DNA of 64,000 nt, from positions 310,001 to 374,000 of the forward strand of contig JAKJXP020000001.1 in assembly GCA_022225965.2 (NCBI GenBank), written 5' to 3'. The stretch comes from Diatrype stigma (Eukaryota; Ascomycota; Sordariomycetes; Xylariales; Diatrypaceae). The notes beneath the pieces are model-generated. The model worked only from the letters and a program-made list of their open reading frames with translations, had not been told where the DNA came from and did no database searches. Shown piece after piece: positions 35,101 through 48,571 of the stretch (within the stretch, counting starts at the first letter, position 1; each line of letters opens with the position of its first letter). Position numbers and translations under genes: made by a program.

Positions 35101-38100
35101 GTAATTAGCAGTGCGGGTATGGATATCAAATTGAAATGACCGAATCCCACTTGAATTAACGGTTCATATGTAGAGGTATAAGGATGTTCTCAAACCATTA
35201 ACCCTACCAAATTTATCTAACAACCACCTGAAGTAGAAGTTTTTGATTGCCATGAGTGAAGCAGTCATACTACATCGGATCGATTGGGATGTGGTATGAC
35301 CTGAGCCGCTATGTGCGAATTACGATGCGTTGCATAAGTCGATCTACTATTCTGACGGGGACAACAATTGATCTTCGGGACGTCAGATCGTGTGTCTCTA
35401 CCTACATACGTAGTACTACGTAGTACGCGGTGACATGTCAAAGGTAGAACCTAGATCCCTGCCAGGCGTTCATGACATCCCTTGGATACCCATGCTCTCT
35501 GCACGTCTGAAGTCTGGTTCGTGTAATTATAATGCTACATAAGTACAATTATGGACAATCAAATCCCGCTAGAAGTCGTGTAGAAGAACGGAACCAACAA
35601 TTGGTCGGTAACAAAAAGAAATTGTCCTTCGTATACTACCTATTCCTATCGAGCACTAAACATCGCCATTCACCTCGATAGTCTGCTCGTAGTCTGCCCA
35701 TAGTCTGCTCAGCTGCTACGAAGTAACCACCTAGTCATGTCCCAGCAACGTGCGACTGCAACTTGACTTATGAAGCTATAAGCTACAAAGCACCAGCCTA
35801 TCACAGGCAACTCGAAAGGCATCCACTCACGCCACTTACCCACAGCGCCGATCGTAGGGGTTCGCGCTACCTTGCATAGTCGGTAATGTACTGGAAATAC
35901 ATATGATTGTATGTACCTGGGAAATCATGGGGCCCGGCATTCTGGACACACTTTGTGCTACTACGAAGTACATAGGTATTAAATATTAATCATATAAATC
36001 TCCGTCGGTCTCACTTTGCACTCTGGGGGCGCTGGGCTTGGCTGGGTGGGATACTGGCAGATTCGACGAAAGGCTTCTCATCAAACTATGATACAATGAT
36101 CATGAGACTTTTTTTCCGTCCAAGGCCCGCCTACCTACTTAGTGCTAAAGTGATATACATGACGGATTGGAGATGCAGGGGCACGCCGCCGGCCAGATCC
36201 CTCAATGGGTTCATATGCCGACGGTTTAAGCTGCTAGGAAGTAGTTGGTTATTAGGCGCTGCAATGACGTTGGAATGGGCATACCGAAGAAGCCGTATAC
36301 TCGATCAGAACGTTCATCACTGCGAGCGAGTGAGCAGCCGACTCCTTTTCATGGTCGTTTTGAGCGTGTTGAGGCCCTGCCACCTTATACCTACTACTAT
36401 ATAGTGTACTACCGCGGCAGCTGGTAACTACCGCATACTTGATCGATAAGATCTTTTGGCTGCACCGTCTTCCACCTCTGTCTCGCTGAATATGGTTTTA
36501 CCTCACTTGCCTAACGGAGTTATCAGGACGGGTATGATGGATATATATAGTCTTGTGCCGGGCACGGGTTGTAAGCAGCAAAGAGTCTTGGTTTGAGTGT
36601 GATGACCGCCGCCGCCGCCGCCGCCGACGCCTGCGAGCCGGGAATGCCAGCCACGAGACCGTCACCAGCATCTGATCTGCTATGCACAAGCCTTCAGTTG
36701 GTCCTCGAGGCTTCCCACTCGAGATGCGTCGGGTCTGAATCTCCTTCCGAAGAGCGGACTGGGACTTACATAATTAGTAGGTACCGCGACGAGTGGTGCT
36801 GTCTCATGATGACCTCGTCTCCTGGGGAGAGGGAGAGTGGTAGCTATGGTCTTCCAGGTCATGTAATTACTGATTAACTACAGCACAAGTCTTGCGCGTC
36901 AGCCGCGAGACGCGACACGCATTGCTTCCTCCCTCCCTTTTCTACCGGGGCCGTCCTTTCCTGCTGTAAGGACAGCAGCGGCGGCGGGACAGGGGGGTCC
37001 GGGGGCCCGGGGAATACATATACGCGTCGATACGATATACGAGAGCAGCAGGAGGCTGACGCGGCTTCCTATCCTCTCCGGACCCGGTTTCGGACTCGGT
37101 TTCGGTCTCGGCCTCGGTCTCGGCGTCGCTGCGCCGTAGGCAGGGCGGGCTCCCACCTGCCGGCGTCGTCCCTAGCACGGCACCAATTAACTACATAGGT
37201 ACTCACACAGTAAGAACAGGGAGGGGAATAACGTGTCCTATTCCGTCCCGTCCCGTCCTGTCGTCGATGGCCAGTCGTGCTTGCGTTGAAGCTGCGTCTC
37301 TTCGCCACGGCGGCAACTGCGCGGCATGCGCACTTATTACGAGGTTCGAAGACCACAACCCAGCCCTTCGGTGCCTGCGGAGACATTTGAAGGGGGGGGG
37401 GGGAATGGGTGGCGTGGCGTGTACAGACTGTAACCAACAGCAGGCAAGCACTGCCACCAACCACTAACTACACCTAGAGTGTTTATCTAGACGACAAGGA
37501 GCTCGAGGTCTTGGACCTAGCTCAGATCCCGGTCCCGGCCCAGGGGTTCGGGTTGTTCCGCCGGAAGCGTCCGGGTCAGAGGTTTCTCTGTTTTTACAGA
37601 TGGGAATGCACATCGTGATGATGGCGGTGATGCCAGGCGTCTAGCTGGTTGGCTGGTTGGACGGTACCTTTGCCCATTCAGCTGATACTACGGTTGAGGA
37701 TATATTATCGGACCATCGATTGCAGCTGCGCCTCTCTAATTAACAACAAGTAGATACCTAATGATATGAACCAAACACCCGGGTCATAATTAACGCTCAA
37801 CTGATATTAAAGGGGGCGGCATGGGTTTCCTACATATTAATCTCAAGATTTGCCATCTTGGATTTCACTTCGATCGAGATTGGGTTGCGCACTGTCAGTC
37901 GGCTCAGCCTACGAAGTAGTCAACTTATATTAATTAAGTAGTCTAGAACGCACAGCTACCGGATGCCCTTGCTGGCAGCCAGGTTGCATACTAATAAAGA
38001 AGCCCCCGGTTACCCAATCTGCTTGTCAGGTGAACTAATAAAACGCGTTCAAGTATGAATCATGGTAACTGACTAGGTACGAAATACTCGTATTACATCC

Positions 38101-38234
38101 GCGGTTTCTCCAAGCTCCTTCTGAACTACCTGAACTAAAGCATTCTAGCACTCCCAGCATCCTCACTTAGCATCCCCTCGATGATGTATATCCAAACCCT
38201 GACCTGACGGCCAATTGGCAAAGCATCTTACCTA
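32114..38234. other. Six-kilobase gene-poor region
   Basis: No open frame shows a family-like or composition-like coding signal. Contents include a (CACTC)n-like tract at about 32640-32700, a (CCG)n microsatellite at about 36606-36627, a G-run near 37391-37404, a TCGG-rich repeat at about 37080-37130, TACCTAGGTAC-type low-complexity DNA and four copies of the 9-mer TACGAAGTA. A GC-rich island at 34180-34780 is open on both strands but resembles nothing known. Confidence 0.6.
36606..36627 (+). repeat. (CCG)n microsatellite
   Basis: About seven perfect trinucleotide units within intergenic DNA. Confidence 0.9.
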
Positions 38235-40376
38235 TCAAGTCCCAGTTTCCCCTGGCGTCTTCTCCTCCGCCGGCGTCTTCCCCTCCGCCGATGTCTTCCC
38301 CTCCGCCGGCGTCTTCCCCTCCTCCACCGGCGTCTTGACCGGATCATAGTAGTGGTAGATCTTGCCCGCCTTATCCGGCGCCGTCAGAACCGGCGCCGTG
38401 AAGCTCGACACGCCGCTCTCGCGGTCGTAGGACTGGAAGCTGCAGGCCAGCCTCTTGCCGCCGCCCTCCGGAAGGTCGACGACGAAGTTCGGCATCATGA
38501 ACCCCGCGATCGACCCCCGGAGCTGGGCTTCCAGATCCAGGATGGTCTGCAGAGGGGTCCGGAAGTGCTCCACCCTGCCCGTCATGTCGCATTGGTATAT
38601 GTAGTACTGTCCCAGGTCGCGGGTTTCCGTTGTTTCAGCGCAATTCATTCACACTTCTGTTATTGGGGTGGGCTTCATCATCGTGTGCGACTGTTGCCCC
38701 TGGGGTACTTAGACTTACCGGCTGTACAACCATATCTGCCAGCTTCCTGATGAGGGCCGACATGGTCGCAACGTTATCGTTGATATTGCGCAGAAGCACA
38801 GTCTGGTTTCGGACGGTTACGCCGGCTTGGAGAAGCCTGAGGCTCGCCTTCTCGGTAATCCATGATATCTCGTTAGGATGGTTGAAGTGGGTGTGTAGTG
38901 CCATGTGCTTGCCGGCCTGTCTAGCCTTGTTGGATACACGGATCAGGGCGTTCGTCCAATCGTCCGCTGGGTCTATGAACCGCTGCGGCGCAACCGCAAG
39001 TCCTTTGCTGGCGAAGCGAAATCGTCGTATGTTTGGTGTGCTTATAAGCATGTCGCCGATCCACTCGAGATTCTCGGGCGATAGGTAGAACGCATCGCCT
39101 CCAGAAACTACGATGTCGTGGAGTCCCTCCTGGCTGGCGATATAGGCGAAGACGTTCTTCAACTTTGTTTTATTGAGTTTGAAATGATCCTGGCAACCGG
39201 GATTAGCTCGAACCATCTTGTTCAAGTGGACATCGAGCTTACCTGAAAATATGGATAATCATGGTTAGTACCCATATGACCATAGATTCGAATGCTTGCC
39301 ATTGTTTTTACCTTATTTACGAGTTCAGTATTCGCTCCAACACCATATGCTCGTGTGCAATACATGCAATTTGTCGGACAAACGGTAGTGACTAGATTTA
39401 TCGTAAGTCGAAAAGTCATTAGGTGCGGTTTATCTCCTCACCCAAAAAAAGTGCCTTGTCGGGGTAGCGATGAACTAAGTTGCTAACAGCTGTGTCGCCC
39501 TTCTCGTGAAGTGAGTCATATTTGCTCATTGGATGGTCCTTCTCCAATATGGAGCTCAGAGGAATGAACTGTCTGAATATAGGGTCGTTCGCAGGATCTT
39601 CCCAGTTGATCTTGCTCATCATGTAGGGCCTGCCCGCTTCTTGTCAGTATACATCGGGGATTGCCATGAGAACCCAATGAGACTGCGAAACACTGGTATG
39701 CTCAAGACCACTCACATTACTCGCACGGACATGGCGGACTCTTTTAATCCCTTTAAAACATCGGCCATGAAGTAATCCTTGCTCTGCATCTTCGTCGAAC
39801 TACCATAGCAGAGAACCTCATCTGGAAGCGCAGCGTCGAGGAACGTGAACAGTTTATCTTCCGTTTCAATGACGTTCTGGGTTAAACGCATGGTTATTTT
39901 GGCACAGCCAGTGTTTTATAAAACTCACATACCTTTGTGCACCATCTCCAGGACAGGAACTCCTCCGCCGAGATATCCTTGTATGGGGCGATATCGCGCC
40001 AGAATCCGTGTTCCACCTGCTCTTGTTCTGTCTGTCTCTCAAGCTTATCTGGTTCCGTTGCATCGACTTTCGAAGTTGTCGACGTACCAATCGTTGAATC
40101 CATGAGTGGACTGGTCCCTGGGGAGCTACCCGCAGGCTTTGTAGGTATGAAAGTTTTGTCTTTCTTTGGCCTCATAGGACTAAATATCTGTGTGATACAC
40201 GGCGGTTGCGGCGGGTGCGGTTGAGACACAGGCCTCATTGTACTTCTTGTTGATGATACATGACGACGGGGTTTGCTAAGTCCCTTGCCTATAACCACAT
40301 TGGCTATATTCAGAAGACCAGTGCCACTTCTGATGTGAGGTGATCCTCGATGGCTCCGCCCGACATGGGACAACAT
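38235..40376 (-). CDS. Lysine 2,3-aminomutase-like radical SAM enzyme
   Basis: KamA-family enzyme, expected to use a [4Fe-4S] cluster, S-adenosylmethionine and PLP to move the alpha-amino group of lysine (or a related amino acid) to C-3. Exons (minus): 39933-40376, 39716-39876, 39442-39629, 39312-39391, 38719-39189, 38235-38606; phases agree and give 571 residues. The radical SAM motif is CPTNCMYCTRAY (C-x3-C-x2-C), split from the preceding LFL by an intron. Other family blocks are DIVVSGGDAFYL, RFRFASKGLAV, HTHFNHPNEISWITE, GVTVRNQTVLL and YIYQCDM. The lysine of the EGGGKRL segment matches the PLP-binding position. The first 100 or so residues are an extra, Arg/Ser-rich, acid-poor leader that looks mitochondrial. 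The C-terminus repeats a GKTPAE unit. The exact substrate is not shown by sequence. Confidence 0.92.
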
Positions 40377-43300
40377 CTAACCCCGTCAGCAATGCGACAA
40401 CAAGGACTGCCAAGAGTTGGTTTTCTTCCTGGCCAGTGGATGGAGTCACAATACCATGGAGAACTGCTTACCTTGACTAGTTATGTTCACCGACGCTGCT
40501 CGTGTTCATGATTAGTCCACTTCCATGGGTTTGCAGTAGCAGCTATATGACATTCAAATCACCTAGAAAAGGAGACCGACGCATGACAAGGGCTTTGGTG
40601 TACGATACCTCGTAATCTTCCTATGGAAGTTTTAGGCGAATTGCAACGGAAAATCGGTGATGATGCCGAGATACTCAGGTCCCGTTTGTCTGGTAGAGAA
40701 ATTAGGAGGCCACGAACACATCATACCGGTCGGAAATAGGGGTAAGGGGCGGATTGTCTATACCTGCTGGAGAGCACTTGCGTGCAATTGACTTGTGCCA
40801 GTTGTGAATATAAGCATAGACCGATTTGGCTGACACCTTGGGGATATATAGCTGGGGACATAGGCGTAGAGATCTAGAGTAGGCAAGTCCTGATAAAAGT
40901 TAGGCGATTCCTCATGCGAAGCTCTTCATGCTGGTTACTAGTGATAGAATGACATAGTACTAACATGTCCTGAGGGTGCAGTTGATAGATATAGGAGACT
41001 CCCCGCCACGAACTAGACCCACAGGCAATATGATACGCTTGAGTATAACCTCCAGAATTCTCCCGGGACGAAAAAATCCCTGGATCCGATGACTCGTCTG
41101 ATCTTACATGCATATCTTGATGCAAGAGAGCCACCATCGACTAGCCCCGCAAGATCCATACTCGTTCTACCAAACCATAAGCTCTCCCGTGTCTCCATGC
41201 GGGATCTGGCCATGAAGCTGCTAGCTTTCCCTGCATGTTGGCTTGAAAGAGGGTGTAGGGGCGAGGCATCGGAATATTTGACGTTATACGATGACCTCAG
41301 GGATCTCTGGAAAGGATACTTCTCGAGTTAGTAGATCTCCGAGTTAGTTACGGGCCTCGTAGTCGTTATCGCGAGCTGTATACTGTCGTGAGCACAAGTG
41401 GCCAATGTTTAAACATCGTCAACGGGTAGATCGATATATGCTCAATGAGGTAATCTGCCTCATTTAGCCCTCCGACCTCTACTCAATGAAGATATCTGGG
41501 AAGTATCACTGGCGTATTGCGATGCGTGAGATCGGCCTCTATACCAACATTATGATCCGTAACACCTGGAGACTTGAATGACGAACGGCTGTATATCAAG
41601 CCCCGTCATCAAGTTCTCACAATCGATCCCTGCGAGCCCTCTCTGTTCCGATAGTGCAGGCCTGTTGCCTCGGGTCATGGACTTGATCCTTGCAGATGTA
41701 TCTTGTCCATGGTTCCGGCGATCGAGCCGTCCCACACCAGGATATTCTGACCCCCATATACCAATGGAGACTCAATTTGATGGAGAGCCCGGATTGAGGT
41801 ATGCTGAGTGGTGCATCGTGTTTGCTGAAAAGTACCCATTCTAGTTGATGACCACACCAGTATAGCCAAAGCTGACACAGATCCTTGCTCGCGAGTTCCG
41901 TATCGCTGCCGAACTTGCCTTAAGTCCCGGCTTTTAGCACATATCGATATTGTCTCAAGCAAGCCAACGCGTAAGCAACATCCCGCTCCATGCGCACGCC
42001 TACCAGAAAGGGAACATTCCCGTCAAGAATCAGCAATAGAGGCATACAACTTGCCGTGGCACGCCTGGGGCCTTAGTTCAGGTAGGAATTTTTGCTGTAT
42101 TCGAATGGTGAGGTTCAGGGATGGGGCCCTATTGCCTATTGATTGGTTTCCATCGACGTGGTAAGCCACTGGACACATCCCCTCTGCCTAACGGTGGGGG
42201 TAGAAGGAGGCGCTTCTGATGCATGACAGCGTTAAAAGGGCCAATATTCGATACGGCAGTTCCACAGACACATACCAGTAAGCGTTTCTTGGTGCTATAG
42301 GAGCCCCTCGGGGACCCGCTGTTGGCAGTCCAGAGGAATGTCAGGACGTATGCATCCTCTCCAGAAAAACGCGTGGCAACTGGCTTGATAAGCACATGCC
42401 TTCTGCTATACGGGTATTATGCATGGAGATCGGTAACCGCGGAGCCATCCCGACCATTCCATTGCCTCCCGACGGCATCCCGGACGACGCCTATGTCACA
42501 CAATGACCTCTCCCTAAGCCTTCGGCTGATTGGACGCCGGAGCCTTGCGTCTTGAGGGAAACCTCTAGCATTCGTGAGCCTGAGACACCTAGATTTCTAC
42601 ATCGGAGGGCGAGAAGGCCTTATGTGAACTGGTTGACGATCGATACTTAGCTTTACCTCGATCGACTCAAACTGCAAGCGGGATGAGAATACGCGTTCTT
42701 CGTAGATGATAGTAAGATGCTGTTAAGAAGCGAAACCTTGTGGTAATGCTTGAGGGCTCAAGGATCCACCGGATGATGAGCCGCTTCCTGTCATGCCTGC
42801 ACGGTGTCATGACCCTTGGCGGGATCCATTCTGATTCAAGGCCAGAACTTCTTTGGCCCAGGGTTGGTTCTATCAACTTCTTGTTTGCAATCTTGTGTTG
42901 GTGGCGTAATTGAGAGTTCCATTGCAGATGTGTAGCTACGTCGGCTTGGAATATACCTGGTGTAGGCGTGATATATGGGGTCAGGGGTGAAGGTATCGCC
43001 TCTTCTACGCAGTTTCGTCGGCGGCGTTAACTAGGTGGGGATTCAACGATGTAGGAGAGATCGACTTGATGGATCACCATGGGTGATGGGCGATGGGCGA
43101 TGGGGGACGGGGTATGGGGGACCTTCAGGGGGCATGGCACGCAGATGTCTAATGTAATGAGGGTCAAGTGAGTGTGAGTGTGAGCAGGTGCGAATAACTA
43201 GAGGCCGCAGGTGGAGACCTTCTTGATGCATAACTGCAGTTGCAACCCCCCAACGTCGTACGAGCATGCATATCTGCATGTGCGTGTTGTCAGCCGACTC

Positions 43301-46297
43301 ACTATTGGTTAGTTGCATCAGCTCTCATTGGCTTGACACTAGCTGTTCCAAAGTGTCGGCGCCAAATAACATCGAGGCCCTAATCTGAACGGCAATGAGC
43401 ACCACTTGGCCTCAAAGGAAAAGAAAAAAACGAGAAAAACGAGGAAAGAACAAGATGAAAAAAGGAGAATGCAAGAAAACACGTAACACAAGCCAGTATA
43501 TGTGTCACCAGTATAGGTGTTACCAGTATAGGTGTCACTGTACTATATCTCTGCTGAACGCTGTGCGCTATCAAACCATGGGAAAGGCCCCCCCCTTTTT
43601 GGCTCGTGTTGCCCAAGTCCCCTCAACTAAGTACTTGAGGCTATACCCGCTTGTTTCCATGTTATGGAATATAGGATTCAAGAAGTATTCCACTGTAAGT
43701 GCTTTACTGAGCCATGGTCAGCTTCTTGATCTGTCGCTTTGCTATGTTGGCTCCTCAATCATAATCCGTTCCGCAAGTCTTTAATAGTGTGTATGCCATG
43801 ACCTGTTGTTCTATCCTAGTCTAAACCTCATAGCGAAGATCGGGACAGCTGCTCAGCTATTAGGGGACAGCGAGAAGACCCGACAGTAAGGTACGCATGG
43901 AGAACGAACAACACCTCTCCCCACACTGGACAGGCCCTGAACTTCTGAAGAATCCGGCGGCGCGGCCCGCGCCCCCAAAAAAGACCAAGGCGGCATTGCT
44001 TGTCGTCCCGATGGTCTGGACATGTCAGTTATATTTAGGATGGGGGCATGGGGGTATTGGCACATGCTTCCTGGAGTTAACTGAGAGTGATGTGCAGATA
44101 GAGGTTGTTCACTCGGGAAAGTCTTCGCCGAATTATTGGCCATGGACGATTGTGCCTAATATGGCAGAACTCGAGCACAATCTACGGCTTCGTGAAAGCA
44201 CATGCAGAAAGGCCGCATTAGCGGCTGCTGTTGGACACAGGTCTCTCGGAGGACCCGGCATCGATCGAAAGCCTCTGATGTCCGGTCATGTGAATATCGA
44301 CGAAGCAGCTGGGGTAGGAAACACAACCCCTTTTCATGCAAGTGGGTATGACCGGCCCGCTAACTACAAATCGATCGGTTCTGGTAATGTTAGGGTGCCG
44401 TGACCAATACTTCTCGTATGGTGATTCGACCTGCGTCCGCATATATTGGCGGTTGGAGGGCTGTGCTGACGACGGGACGGGATATGTTATCCTTTACGGA
44501 CCAACAGCATTTCTCAGGCAACAAGATCTGCGAGGTAATATTCAACGCTGAGTAGACAAAACGCAATGCATTGTGCGATGTGTGCTAATCTGATTGGAAC
44601 AACTGATGAGAGCGTAGCAGCATAGTTAGTAGTTGGTTATTGCACTGGCGAAGTTCTAGAGTGTCAGGCCAGCCGATGTGGCGACGGTAAATGGGTTAGG
44701 CAAGAAAGTCGCGCGCTCCACCGACCTTGGCTGCATGTCTCGGGTCTTCAGCCGATCTATGATCGATGATAGAGTACCCGAAAATTGGTTCATAGGCAGT
44801 TGCTTCATGGCAGGCCTAGTTTGGTTATGTTAACTGTGGAATTGGGTTTCTAGCTATTATCTAGCATGACCTCGTACAAGAGCGAATAGGAGATAGGATA
44901 CTTGGTCGAGGGATGCCTCCTGTTGAGAAGTAGTCACCAACCACCATAGTACCCCTAAGAGTGTTGGGATGCTCTAGCAGGTTGATATGCCATTAAAGGT
45001 CACTTGCATAGGAGGCACCTGAATGTAACGCGAAAAGGCTTGTACTGATACGCCTGTGTCCCTGGAGGAGGGTGAGATTTTAAGGAGATTCGGAACTAGG
45101 GAGCCAGGGTTATCACCCCTGAAGATTGAACGATACTGTATCCCGGCCCTCCCAAGAACAGAGAAGGCCCCATTCTCTTGCAGAAGCATCCTGGAATAAG
45201 TATAACGCTTGGTACTGTAATCGGTTAATCCACATAGCATGCGTAGATTTGGGGGGAGGCGGAGGCTCTAGACCCTCGAGCCTGTTATGTGGCCATGGAC
45301 TTCGTCGATCTGGGAGAACAAAGGCCTAAGGACACCCATTACCTTCTAGAAGTTGGAGCAGTTTCATTCTCCGATAAGCTCTGATGGAATAGGTGATTAA
45401 CTGGTGAATTAACATGCATGCCATTTCTTTCTCTGTAGGCTTCTTCGCGGGATCTTTGCTCGCAACCACTAATTATCAAGAGCCCCAGATTCAATGAGCG
45501 ACTGCTGGCCAGAGAATAGGGTTATCAAGGAAGGCTTACTTACCAGACATTGTCGAATCAATACTCGAGGCCTACGGCAAAGTAGAATCAATTGCTGCAT
45601 TTCTGAAGTTAGACTGCTGTCCATAACCCCTTGGTCGTCTCCGACTAAGACCAGACACGGTGTTGCAATCCAAGCTACGGGCGAAGCTAAATGCGCTTCA
45701 GAACGAATCACACTGGTCGGATACGAAGTATGCCCATTAGCTACAGGTGAACTTGCATGTTATACCATCAAGTTTATTAGACTGTATGTCAATCCTCATT
45801 ACCTATGTAACATAGCATTAAGACCTGAAAGGCTCTGGCCAAATACCTCGAGAAACTGAACGAGGTAGGCACATTCATGTAGTGACCTCGGTTCAACCGG
45901 ATTCACGGCTGGCTACTGGCAAGTGTCTGCAAAGCATGGCAATAGGGGTGCCTATAAGATCCCTGAGCGTAGGGTCTAGGTTAACCTTTGCCCCGTAGTC
46001 ATCACGGGTATAATCGTCATCTGGAAATAAGACTCAAGTGCGTGGCCCCGAGTGATACCTGTACCTTCCTCTCAATCTCCGTGACAAGAGCCAAACCCAC
46101 AACTTCCTCTTGTTTTTGAGAGGCCGGAAGTATTTGATAGAAGAAACCATCAAAGCTGGGGAGTTAGAATGACCGATGTATGATTGGACTTGTCGGGCTG
46201 CCAGGAGGATTTTGTTCTTGAACACATCTACTGTGCTAACCTGAAGAGTCGTCCATATGACCATTGGCAGAAGGTTAGTAGTTTGGGTACTATTTGA
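40377..46297. other. Gene-poor region upstream of the aminomutase gene
   Basis: About 5.9 kb. Several frames exceed 80 codons, but none shows recognisable domains or a consistent exon chain. The 300 bp next to 40376 probably hold the aminomutase promoter. One 9-mer TACGAAGTA lies at 45722. It may contain decayed genes, but I could not support one. Confidence 0.5.
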
Positions 46298-46985
46298 CTA
46301 GTACTGCAATGTTCTACAATGATATGTCAGCTTGAGTCATGATAAGAAATAGTGATTTGGGGAGGGCAAAATACCCGAGGTAGTCCTCCTTGATGCTGCC
46401 AATAGCCCAAAGCTCGCCAACCTCAGCACGGGTACCTAGGATCTTCACCCGTACATGAGTTGTGACCTCGATGACGATGTCATCATTGTTGGTGAACTGC
46501 GGCGGAGTGGCATTGGGATCCCATTTGATATCTGTCGGGATCAACTAGATGGATTGTTAATTCAACACTGTAGCAACAGGCTTCAACTTGCAACATACAT
46601 GGGTCGACACGAAGATGCGAAGGGGTCCAGCCTCAGCAAAGAAGCCGTGTTGGTTGACAGACGTGACAACAGCGTCGACCTAGATTGTGGTTTAGACAGA
46701 TGCCAATCAAGACCACAATGGGAGGGCTTCGTTTACCGTTTCACCCTTGAAAGGCCTCCACACCACAGCTCGATACCCGACAGTGAATTCGGCGAGACCA
46801 CTGCCAGGGAGGATACGTCCCTCGGAGATCTCGAAGGTATCCATGATGGAGATTATATAGTAACTTCCGGTGCAAGTACCCTCGACATCCTTGAGCAACT
46901 TGCTAGTAACTAGCTCGTGCATATTCTTTCCGAAGTAGGAAGGATGCAAGGTGACATTGCGTTCTCGCTCAAGATAGAAGAACAT
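46298..46985 (-). CDS. rpb7: RNA polymerase II subunit Rpb7
   Basis: Rpb7 forms the Rpb4/7 stalk of RNA polymerase II and binds emerging RNA. Exons (minus): 46737-46985, 46599-46679, 46375-46544, 46298-46313. They give exactly 171 residues, the same length as yeast Rpb7. The N-terminal part reads MFFYLERERNVTLHPSYFGK, followed by FTVGYRAVVWRPFKGETV. The C-terminal S1/OB-fold domain contains VVTSVNQHGFFAEAGPL, VSTHLIPTDIKWDP and ELWAIGSIKEDYLG. The last exon is only 16 nt and supplies TLQY-stop after the GG of the previous exon. The frame upstream of 46985 is open, but MFFYLERE is the conserved start. Confidence 0.96.
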
Positions 46986-48571
46986 GGTTGCGGTATTGTG
47001 TTGAACTATTTTCAATGGGCGGGATACGACGTTTGAAAGGAACCAAGACTGTAGCTTCTGGAGGAGTGAAGCAGTGTGAACCAGTGGCAGTCTCGATGCT
47101 CTGCTCGTGCAGGTGTCCGTAGCCACAATAGTCCTGTTGCGTGTTGCCGTATGCAACGGAAGCACGTATGGACGCGCTGAAAGGTCTCGAAGTGGAGCAG
47201 CAGAGCGGTATTGCTGTCCTGGTCGTCGCACAGGATACGGATCGGGGTCTAAATTGACGTCGGATTGAGATGGAGAGTAGGACCGGGTGTAGTGATCCAG
47301 GCGCAAGTAGTGAATGAGATCGGTTCAGGAATATGAAGGCGCGTTATCGTCAACTGGGTACCTCGGTGGTCACGCAGGCGCCTTGTTATCTACTTCGCAG
47401 GTGGGGAGTAGAGGGAAAGGAAGGACGAGAGCGACTGGAATGCGGCGTTGCTATCTCAGAGATTACTGCAGGTAAGTACTTCGTAGGCAGACGCAGAATG
47501 TAAGTTCCTGGAAAAAGGTTCCTGGAAAATGAAATTGACAATGGCAATGGAGACTGGAGATGAGGCGCGCAACTCTGTTGTTCGGTTGCGTGGGGCAGGA
47601 TCGGGCGGGATCAGCCAGCCAAGGGCTGAAAGAACAAAACAATGCCCTCCGGCAAAGTTACTGTAGGTGTATGTACCTTGAAGGTGGTGGTTCAAAGGTT
47701 TCAAGGTTGATCGCCAATCGACGACAATGTTGTCGTTGTCCAGGTAGGCGCGGCTGGCAGGCTGAAGACATAATGAGTGGACCCGGCCACATGTAGCTGT
47801 AGCTTATCTAAGCAGCTTTTTGCTGGAGAATGCCCAGGTGCATTCATTCCAGGTTGCATTGTATGTAGCTTGGCCATTAGCCCAGGTGTCCAGGTACCTA
47901 TCAGCCTACATGTAGGTTTGTATGTACATACATACATACATGAGCACCTAAGTACCTAGCCAATCCTGTCGTCTGTTGTGAAGGTACCTACATGTAGGTT
48001 TTTGTTGGTTCGTAGCTGCTAGGAACCTAGAAACATGGAAATATGAAATTTACGTAGGGTGATTCGTTGGATAATTGTACCATTTCCAAAATCTTCACCT
48101 TCTCATAATTTGTCTTAATACATCAGTCATCGGCTTTTAAGAAAGCAAGGCTACTAGAACTTTTATGTAATATTCCAGGTTGTCATACTGTAGTTAACTA
48201 AGACTGCCCGGAGTTGCTAACCCTGAGATGGCCTGATTAATAGCGGGACCGTCAACCTCAACAACCACCCGCCATCCACCATCCACCATTAATCATTAAC
48301 TACAACCATCAACCATGGACGTAGCAGCCTTTTGGATTTCCATCTCTTAATTCACGAATTCGTCCCAAGCTCCCCCCAACTCCAAGGCTCTTCCCACAGC
48401 CTCCTGATCCAGAGTCCCATACCGCCAACACATACTCGTCAACTATACCGTTATAATACATGCAACCGACGACTTCGCGATCTTCAAGGGCAATCCGCAA
48501 TCGAGCCCTGATTCGTCGCCGCCGCCGCCGTTAATACTTATCTTCGATCCATCTTCATCACTACTGTCACC
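46986..48571. other. Divergent intergenic region between rpb7 and mpo1
   Basis: This is the shared upstream region of two divergently transcribed housekeeping genes. It contains TACATACATACA and TACCTACATGTAGG low-complexity sequence and one TACTTCGTA 9-mer at 47477. Runs of CATCAACCA/CCATCCACC lie near 48250-48310, before the mpo1 leader. Confidence 0.55.

Noticed and set aside
43897..44403. 168-codon plus-strand frame
   Set aside because: No recognisable family, and an overlapping antisense frame is equally open.
42129..44442. Three minus-strand frames sharing AVMHQ or similar short peptides
   Set aside because: Similarity is limited to a few residues around a GATGCAT motif and does not extend; not enough for a repeat family or peptide precursor.
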